Source of the DNA: Pseudomonadota bacterium
Lineage (GTDB): Bacteria > Pseudomonadota > Gammaproteobacteria > Steroidobacterales > Woeseiaceae
Direction of reading: 5' to 3'
DNA length: 64,000 nucleotides
Assembly (NCBI GenBank): GCA_022572185.1
Contig: JACZWL010000007.1
Location: forward strand, 1-64,000
Below, piece after piece: positions 58,639 through 64,000 of this stretch. The position numbers were made by a program, and so were the translations under genes. The notes under the pieces are model-generated. The model did no database searches. It saw nothing but the letters and a program-made list of their open reading frames with translations, and was not told the DNA's origin. Position 1 is the first letter of the stretch. Every line of letters begins with the position of its first letter.

Positions 58639-61001
58639 ATCTGTTCCTCGCAACGGACGATAATGGCTTGAAGTTCGATCTCCGGAGATACCCTGAACTC
58701 GAGCCGGACATCACGGTAGCCGGGTCGACTGCCTACGGCCACGTAAGTACCGGGACGGAGGCTAATCTCCTGTGAATCAAACCTGCCTAGTTTACCAACC
58801 CTGAATATCACAACTTCCGTTGCATTATCGGAAATCAGACGTACGGTCAATTCTGTTGTCGCTCGTTTGAGCAATCGGGATAGCTGGTCTTTCTGGTCGT
58901 CGAGTCGCGGGCCGACAGAGGGCATGCGGATTATATCGAGTAGCGTTTGCGTCGCAGCCTGCATAGTCGCAGGGTCGCTGAGACTGTCGGGATCCGCAAT
59001 ATATTTCTCGAGCGTCTGATGCAGAGCAGCTCGCCCGTTTGACCGTGCCAGACCTGCATGCGCAAAATTCAGATCGGGATCGACTTCGAGAATCGCATGG
59101 TACTTTTGCACGGCGGCATCCCACTGCTCCTTGCCCTCGAGCCTTGTTGCGTCACGCTCCATTACCGCGATTTTTTCGAGTCGAATGCCCTGATCGACCT
59201 GCAGCAAGCCATCGGCAGGCTCCCGCGAATCGGACTGCAAGACCTGTGCGGTCCTGAATGCGGCCCTGGCTGTCAGAAAATCACCGTCGGCCAGGGCTTC
59301 AAGCCCTTCCGTCATTCTCTGGTCGAATGACATCTGATTGCTTGCCACCAGGACGCGTTGCAGTCCCTCCACCGCCGCTTGCCATTCGGCGTCGAGTGCC
59401 AGCGCTTTCTCGAAAGCGAGCCTCGCCGCATCAAGATCGAGATCCTGCTCAAGACCGACGCCCTGCTTCGTCAGACTCATGACCAGGTCAAGATTTCTTG
59501 CACGCGTAAGACCATTATGCGCTTCGGCATGACCCGGGCTAATTGCTACAGCAAGTTCATAATGGCGCAATGCCGCAACGCTATCGCCCGCTTCAAGGGC
59601 GGTACGCCCGTCGTTCATCGTTTCCTCGAAAACCACGTCCACCCGGTCGAGAAGAGGATCGATGATCGTTATGGTTTGCCGATACTTTTCAGCCGCCAGC
59701 TTGTAGTTCCGCTGGAGATATGCGCGATCGCCGTCGGCGTAGACCTCCTGCGCTTCCACATACACCTGACCACCCCAGCGACCTACGGCCCTTGCCTCCA
59801 GCGTTTCGAGTTTCGACAATAATTCACCGAGCGCTTGTTCGGTATCGTGTTTTGCGCGTACCTGTTCGGTGCGCTTCGTGAAATCATCGATGTTTTCGTT
59901 GAATGGCAGATTGTCGCCGGCATCGGGCAGTCGAGTTTCCCCGTCCGGAACTGTCGCTACCGGCTCAGGCGTTTTGCCCCCGCGATTGCCGACCAAATTC
60001 GGCAAAACAAAAACAACCGCCAGAAAAATGAGGAGTGCCCCGGCCAATGCCCCGGCAAGTACGCGTGGAGACATGCCGGTCCGCTGCTCCGCTTTGCGTG
60101 ATGCCAGCGGCTGTGTGTGTGTGCGATGCTCGAGGGGGCGGATGGTTGGCCCGATGGCGACAACATCAAGGTCTTCGACACCGGCGACAAATCGGGCAGG
60201 TACCGGACCGGCATCAATCCCTGCGTCCCGTAGTCTCTGCGCCACGGACCCGGCGTCCGGGCGCGCGCTCGGGTCCCTGGCCAGCATTCGCGAAACAAGC
60301 GTCGCGATCGACGCAGGTACGGCGGTACCGTTCTTCGCCATCAACGGCTCCGGATCCTTGTTCAGACTGTCGCCAGCCGTCCCCGGGTGTGGAGGGCGGC
60401 TGCTTATCAGTTCGTAAATCAGGGCGCCGAGGCTGTAAATATCATCTTCCGGTCCCGGCGCCTCCCCGGCGAGCTGCTGGGGGCTGGAGGCAATTGGCGA
60501 GCCGCCTGTCGCCGCATGATCCTGATCGGAATGTGCCGCGACACCAAAATCGATCAGGTACGGCACACCTCTGTTATCCAGCAGAATATTGGCCGCCTTT
60601 ATGTCCCGGTGAATGACGTTCTTCCCGTGGGCATACCGCAGGGCATCGGCGATCAGTCCGATCGGCCGCAATACGACCTCGATGTCCTCGCCCGCCAGCA
60701 CAGCGATATCCGGGCCACCGATGTATTGCAGACTGAAAAAGGGTCCCTCGTCGGTATCGTGGTATTCGAATACGCGAACAATGTTGGCATGCATCAACCT
60801 GGAACCAAGCTGCCATTCCTTGCGCAGGAGCTTGCGATATCCAGTGTTGTCGGCCAATTCGGGCAACAGAAACTTGAGCGCGACAGATTTTTCGGTTTGT
60901 CGATCCTGCGCAAGCCAGATTTCCGACATGCCACCCGAACCGAGTCGGCGGACCAGCGTGTAGCGATCAGCTAGCTGTGCACCTTTTTCCAGGACGCGCA
61001 T
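58635..61001 (-). CDS. Membrane Ser/Thr protein kinase with extracytoplasmic helical repeats (cluster B)
   Basis: A 788-residue eukaryotic-type kinase. N-terminal domain: glycine loop GSGGMS (21-26), catalytic Lys43 in VALKFL, Glu62, HRDIKAANIL (131-140) and DFG (151-153). A transmembrane helix lies at about 314-336 (VLAGALAGALLIFLAVVFVLP). The outside part (about 360-730) is TPR-like (AALRHYELAVAISPGHAEAHNGL, AARLAFEKALALDAEWQAAVEGL). The last 55 residues are a small beta domain. It probably phosphorylates Thr in itself or in cluster B partners recognised by the two FHA domains. The ATG at 61001 has only a weak ribosome site. Confidence 0.94.
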   Translation of the reverse strand: MRVLEKGAQLADRYTLVRRLGSGGMSEIWLAQDRQTEKSVALKFLLPELADNTGYRKLLRKEWQLGSRLMHANIVRVFEYHDTDEGPFFSLQYIGGPDIAVLAGEDIEVVLRPIGLIADALRYAHGKNVIHRDIKAANILLDNRGVPYLIDFGVAAHSDQDHAATGGSPIASSPQQLAGEAPGPEDDIYSLGALIYELISSRPPHPGTAGDSLNKDPEPLMAKNGTAVPASIATLVSRMLARDPSARPDAGSVAQRLRDAGIDAGPVPARFVAGVEDLDVVAIGPTIRPLEHRTHTQPLASRKAEQRTGMSPRVLAGALAGALLIFLAVVFVLPNLVGNRGGKTPEPVATVPDGETRLPDAGDNLPFNENIDDFTKRTEQVRAKHDTEQALGELLSKLETLEARAVGRWGGQVYVEAQEVYADGDRAYLQRNYKLAAEKYRQTITIIDPLLDRVDVVFEETMNDGRTALEAGDSVAALRHYELAVAISPGHAEAHNGLTRARNLDLVMSLTKQGVGLEQDLDLDAARLAFEKALALDAEWQAAVEGLQRVLVASNQMSFDQRMTEGLEALADGDFLTARAAFRTAQVLQSDSREPADGLLQVDQGIRLEKIAVMERDATRLEGKEQWDAAVQKYHAILEVDPDLNFAHAGLARSNGRAALHQTLEKYIADPDSLSDPATMQAATQTLLDIIRMPSVGPRLDDQKDQLSRLLKRATTELTVRLISDNATEVVIFRVGKLGRFDSQEISLRPGTYVAVGSRPGYRDVRLEFRVSPEIELQAIIVRCEEQI

Positions 61002-61020
61002 GGATTTCTACGTTCTGATA

Positions 61021-62259
61021 TCAACCTGACGGTTGCTCGCCCCTGGTCGGCACACCAACTTCCAGCGGCCCCGAAAACCCGGTCTCCGCCTGGTAGATTT
61101 GTTTGAGAAGTCGGCGCCAGCTTTCGTACTGTGCCGCGGCCGTGCCAGTCAGACGCCGGGTCTCACCTTGAACAGTAATGACCATCGGCGCCGCTTCCGA
61201 GCCAAAGGACTCGGACAGCTCCTTGATCGACTCGAGGTGTATTTTGGCTTCGCTGCGCCGGGTCAGGCCGCTCATAATGGCCTCAAACCCCTTCGTAATA
61301 CCGACTGTCTGGATGCCGCGTTTCATTCTCCGCGTCGAAGAGTGCGAGCTATTGTCTGTATCCATGGCAACCGAGCCGGCCAGCACCACAACGCCCAGGA
61401 GGGTGCGCATTGCCGCCGATCGCCTGACCTGCCGGTAGTTTACCTGCTCTTCGCGAGAGATTTTGCGCCAGCCTTCGTACGGAATCGCGATCCCGTAATA
61501 GAAATTTGCATAGTGTTCGTTCAAGGTATCGACGACGAGGCGGTCGCGTTCGCGAATCTGTCGCAGCCGGGCAGCCGTCGGATCGTTTTCTGCCGGCAGG
61601 CGAACAATGCTTATAGTTCCATCTTTGTTATTCGCAAGGTGGTTACCGAACGACAGCGGTGCCATGTCACCGAAAAACTGCAGCTCCGATACCTGCCTGA
61701 TTTGTCGAACCTGCTTTGCCGGAAGCGCCGCCACATATTCGCGCAGGTCATTTGAGAAATCGTTAAACACATTCTGATACGGGTCGGTGGAACGGTCGCG
61801 AAACTCGTCGTACGACGAGATTCCGGTCTGCGTTTCATAGACCCTTTCGAACCACTCATGGCCCATTGCGTCCTCGACCTTGATCCGCAATTCCACATAT
61901 TCGCCGTTGGATTTTTCAATTACACCGCTGACGATGACATCTGTAAAAGCCCTACGTGATGGAATGACGCGCACGGCTCCCCAGTGGCCGGTGCCTTGCA
62001 GCGTTGTTTTCAGGTGATAGGGCAGATAGCGAACTTCCGCTGATCGCACTTCCTCGTAAATGCCGGTTTTTACCGGATCGTTGTTTTCAGGGACGCCGCC
62101 GTCAAACTCGACAATGCCGATGTCGAGGAGCAGTTCCTCGGGTGGGGCAATCTCGGCGACATCGAGATGGTTTACTTCCGCCGTGATGACTTCATTGACG
62201 GCGCAGCCGGATACCATCCCTGCTGCAACAATCAGAAAGCATAATTTCTTTATCATCAC
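61021..62259 (-). CDS. Lipoprotein of unknown function (cluster B)
   Basis: A 412-residue lipoprotein (lipobox VSGC, Cys19). No domain is recognised. Segments such as LDIGIVEFDGGVPENND, YLPYHLKTTLQGTGHWGAVRVIPSRRAFTDVIVSGVIEKSNGEYVELRIKVEDAMGHEWFERVYETQTG read like the GNA1162/Lpp20-type or CsgG-like beta-alpha proteins that assemble at the outer membrane. A short hydrophobic helix (AAMRTLLGVVVLAGSVAM, about 292-309) is odd for a soluble protein. Start: GTG 62259 or ATG 62256, with AAGGAG upstream. It lies between the Gly-rich lipoprotein and the kinase gene. Confidence 0.8.
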   Translation of the reverse strand: MMIKKLCFLIVAAGMVSGCAVNEVITAEVNHLDVAEIAPPEELLLDIGIVEFDGGVPENNDPVKTGIYEEVRSAEVRYLPYHLKTTLQGTGHWGAVRVIPSRRAFTDVIVSGVIEKSNGEYVELRIKVEDAMGHEWFERVYETQTGISSYDEFRDRSTDPYQNVFNDFSNDLREYVAALPAKQVRQIRQVSELQFFGDMAPLSFGNHLANNKDGTISIVRLPAENDPTAARLRQIRERDRLVVDTLNEHYANFYYGIAIPYEGWRKISREEQVNYRQVRRSAAMRTLLGVVVLAGSVAMDTDNSSHSSTRRMKRGIQTVGITKGFEAIMSGLTRRSEAKIHLESIKELSESFGSEAAPMVITVQGETRRLTGTAAAQYESWRRLLKQIYQAETGFSGPLEVGVPTRGEQPSG

Positions 62260-62274
62260 GACAGACGTTTCTCC

Positions 62275-63336
62275 TTAGAGGCCATTGTACTTACGGTATT
62301 CTTCCCAGAGTCGCTCTCGCAATTCCGGATCATCTTCGGCCAGCGCCGCTTCATACAGTTGCCTGGCAACAATATCGTCCCCGACATTTTCCATGATGTC
62401 GTCCGGAAGGCGGGCCTGAATATCGTCCTCACTCATGGCGCCGATCGATGACTGCCGTTCGTCGGTGGGATTGAGCACGGAAACTGAACCACTGGTGCTG
62501 TTGCCGCCGGCCTGTCCGCCAAGGCCGACGCGCCCACCGGACCCGCCGCTGCCGCCCGTGCCAAAACCCTCAGTGTTCCGGCCTACGGTGGAAATCTGCC
62601 GCTGTTCTTCCATCAGGACTTCGTCGAAGTCTCCTACAGATTCGTCCAGCTCTTTGCCGAGACGCGCGGCGCGCTCCGCATCGCTTTCACCAGGATATTG
62701 ACCAACACCGCCGGCTGCACCGGCGCCATCCTCATCACCTGGGCCCCCGGCCTCATCGACAGTCGCACCCTCGCCGGCCGCGCCACCGTCACCACATTCC
62801 CCGGTCTGGCCCATGCCGCCGACACCGCCAGGCAGGCTGATGCCGCCGCAATCGGGATCGCCACCACCTTCGCCGTCACCGTCACCGTCGCCATCACCAT
62901 CGCCGTCACCAACGCCCTCACCCGCAGCGCTACCACTGGCACCTTCCATTGTCGCGCCACCGATGCCGGGAATCTCGAGCCCGGGCAGGCCACCGGATGA
63001 CCCACCCGCAGAACCACCGGGCATGCCAGCGCCACCTGCCGAACCACCGCTTGAAGCATCGCCACCGGAGGAGCCACCACCCGAAGCACCACCGCCCGCT
63101 GACCCGCCACCGGACGAACCACCACCGGACGAACCACCACCGGATGAACCACCACCGGATGAACCACCACCGGACGAACCACCACCGGACGAGCCGCCAC
63201 CGGACGAACCACCGCCGGATGAGCCGCCCGACAAGTCCATCGATGCACAGCCACTGGCGAGCACCACGACGATCAGGGCCGCGGCAAGCAGCTTGAACCG
63301 ACGGCGAAACGAGCCAGATATGCTGATTATGTTCAT
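62275..63336 (-). CDS. Gly/Ser-repeat lipoprotein, first gene of cluster B
   Basis: A 353-residue lipoprotein (lipobox LASGC, Cys30). Right after the Cys comes a run of GGSSG repeats (about residues 35-95), then Gly-rich low-complexity sequence, a GDGDGDGD stretch, a short Cys pair (DPDCGG, TGECGDGG), and an ordered C-terminal part (IGAMSEDDIQARLPDDIMENVGDDIVARQLYEAALAEDDPELRERLWEEYRKYNGL). The Gly/Ser run probably acts as a flexible tether between membrane anchor and C-terminal helix. Its number of repeats may vary between strains. It opens the operon; 664 bases upstream of it show no other gene. Confidence 0.88.
   Translation of the reverse strand: MNIISISGSFRRRFKLLAAALIVVVLASGCASMDLSGGSSGGGSSGGGSSGGGSSGGGSSGGGSSGGGSSGGGSSGGGSAGGGASGGGSSGGDASSGGSAGGAGMPGGSAGGSSGGLPGLEIPGIGGATMEGASGSAAGEGVGDGDGDGDGDGDGEGGGDPDCGGISLPGGVGGMGQTGECGDGGAAGEGATVDEAGGPGDEDGAGAAGGVGQYPGESDAERAARLGKELDESVGDFDEVLMEEQRQISTVGRNTEGFGTGGSGGSGGRVGLGGQAGGNSTSGSVSVLNPTDERQSSIGAMSEDDIQARLPDDIMENVGDDIVARQLYEAALAEDDPELRERLWEEYRKYNGL
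63061..63232 (-). repeat. 15-base tandem repeats coding GGSSG
   Basis: On the plus strand the unit reads CCACCGGAYGAACCA, with a few variant units at the left end (GCC, CCCGAAGC). About eleven units run through the coding sequence in frame. It is a minisatellite inside the Gly/Ser lipoprotein gene. Confidence 0.9.
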
Positions 63337-64000
63337 TGCTTTAGCGCCTCTTTCGCATGGTCAAACGGCCAATGAAAAACTGCTGCCGACCGCTCGCAGC
63401 CACAGCTTTGTGATTGCTTAGATAGGCATTACAGGGCCTGAGTTCCATCTGTCTCCATATTATGCCTGACCGTCTCAAGCTTATGCATGACGCGGACGAC
63501 ATTAATACGCTGTGATGTGTCCCGCAAGCGTGAATCCTGTCGCCGACCTGGCTCACCACCAGCGCAACACCCTGCCCTAAGGCACTGTTTCTCTGTCCTT
63601 TTCGCTTTTGTCCATCGGCGCCGCTCTGCGAGAATTACTCACCCCTTATATTAAACGGCCGGCGCAGGTCGGGCGTTGACAGACAGGCAGAGAAAAGAGG
63701 CGCCCTCGCTGTTTACGAGGGAAACTCAAAAAAACCGCTTGATTTGGCGAGTGCAAGGAAACTCGGCGCGGGGAGCCGGAGTAACTGTGCAAACCATGAG
63801 GATTCGAGCACGGCGGCTGACGCAGCATTCGCGAAAAAGGTGGTTCCTGGCGCTTCCTCGGGGGCAGTTTCTGTAATTGAATGCGAACCCGACGCGATCA
63901 GGTCGTCGTATCGTCCGTCGGTTCGCCGTGATGCCGCCAGTGCCGGGATCCGTGGTGCATCTTCGCTCTGCGTTCCGACAGTGTAGCTTGTTGTTCAGGC
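63337..64000. other. Intergenic region upstream of cluster B
   Basis: No gene with recognisable features. The cluster B promoter should lie here; on the minus strand a CATAAT (63459-63464) with a poor -35 17 bases away is the best candidate, with low confidence. Short reading frames at 63676-63986 have no ribosome site or protein-like character. A gene may begin just past the right edge. Confidence 0.4.

Noticed and set aside
63061-63232. Possible CRISPR array from regular repeats
   Set aside because: Units are 15 bases, contiguous, without spacers and in frame with the coding sequence.
51564-63336. Type VI secretion regulation module (kinase plus FHA)
   Set aside because: PpkA/Fha-like parts are present but none of the Tss structural genes occurs here, and the ExbB-like and vWA-helix proteins are not T6SS parts.
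51564-63336. Zorya-type phage defence (ZorA/ZorB plus effectors)
   Set aside because: There is an ExbB-like and an ExbD-like-helix protein, but no helicase or nuclease effector, and several lipoproteins and PEGA/TPR proteins point to an envelope role.
62813-63421. Proline-rich plus-strand frame opposite the Gly/Ser lipoprotein
   Set aside because: It is the complement of the GGSSG repeats; the minus frame has a signal peptide, lipobox and operon context.
63676-63986. Small plus-strand frames at the right edge
   Set aside because: No ribosome site or recognisable protein; a gene starting beyond the edge cannot be judged from this window.

Overview
The window reads as chromosomal DNA of a GC-rich gammaproteobacterium, probably a marine, free-living heterotroph. 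Supporting signs are an icd-aceK pair, proB-proA, separate ilvB and ilvH genes, a TonB-dependent receptor, a patatin of the outer-membrane (type Vd) kind, a phhB gene, and many lipoproteins and signal peptides. No rRNA, tRNA, CRISPR array, transposase or integrase was recognised. A lineage near Woeseiales or Steroidobacterales is a guess from gene style, not a demonstrated placement.

Layout. 1-3.9 kb: the start of a TonB-dependent receptor, a divergent DUF885 protein and an exported protein with faint CotH-kinase features. 4.0-13.1 kb (minus strand): a tightly packed nine-gene operon (cluster A) with an ExbB/TolQ channel, two different ExbD/TolR subunits, an AgmX/TonB-like protein, three TPR proteins and two small exported proteins. 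13.2-23 kb: TlpA, ApbE, LemA plus M48 protease, SYLF protein, MscS channel, an EexN-like lipoprotein and an MFS-acyltransferase fusion. 23.1-30.5 kb: a giant AAA/P-domain/WD40 membrane protein, a small kinase with a partner ORF, and a patatin. 30.5-40.3 kb: core metabolism (icd, aceK, glpD, proA, proB, ilvH, ilvB). 40.3-44.4 kb: a 4-kb accessory segment bounded by inverted copies of a palindromic repeat. 44.4-51.5 kb: threonine dehydratase with phhB, an OmpA protein, then small accessory genes in visibly more AT-rich DNA. 51.6-63.3 kb (minus strand): cluster B, a ten-gene operon.

Cluster B is the most interesting region. In order of transcription it encodes a Gly/Ser-repeat lipoprotein, a second lipoprotein, a membrane Ser/Thr kinase with extracytoplasmic helical repeats, an FHA-TM-PEGA-SUMF1 protein, a small acidic exported protein, a MotA/TolQ/ExbB channel subunit, an Hsp70/actin-like protein with a C-terminal FHA domain, and two von Willebrand A proteins. 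Both vWA proteins start with a transmembrane helix that matches the ExbD/TolR helix, including an Asp at residue 17. The likely reading is a proton-driven stator in which vWA modules replace the usual TolR/MotB periplasmic domain, under kinase/FHA control. I know of no described system with this composition.

Clusters A and B therefore share a plan: one ExbB-like channel protein plus two non-identical ExbD-like partners. In cluster A one ExbD keeps the proton-carrying Asp and the other has Asn there, which suggests an asymmetric stator. Most functional statements rest on motif reading by eye; no database search was possible.
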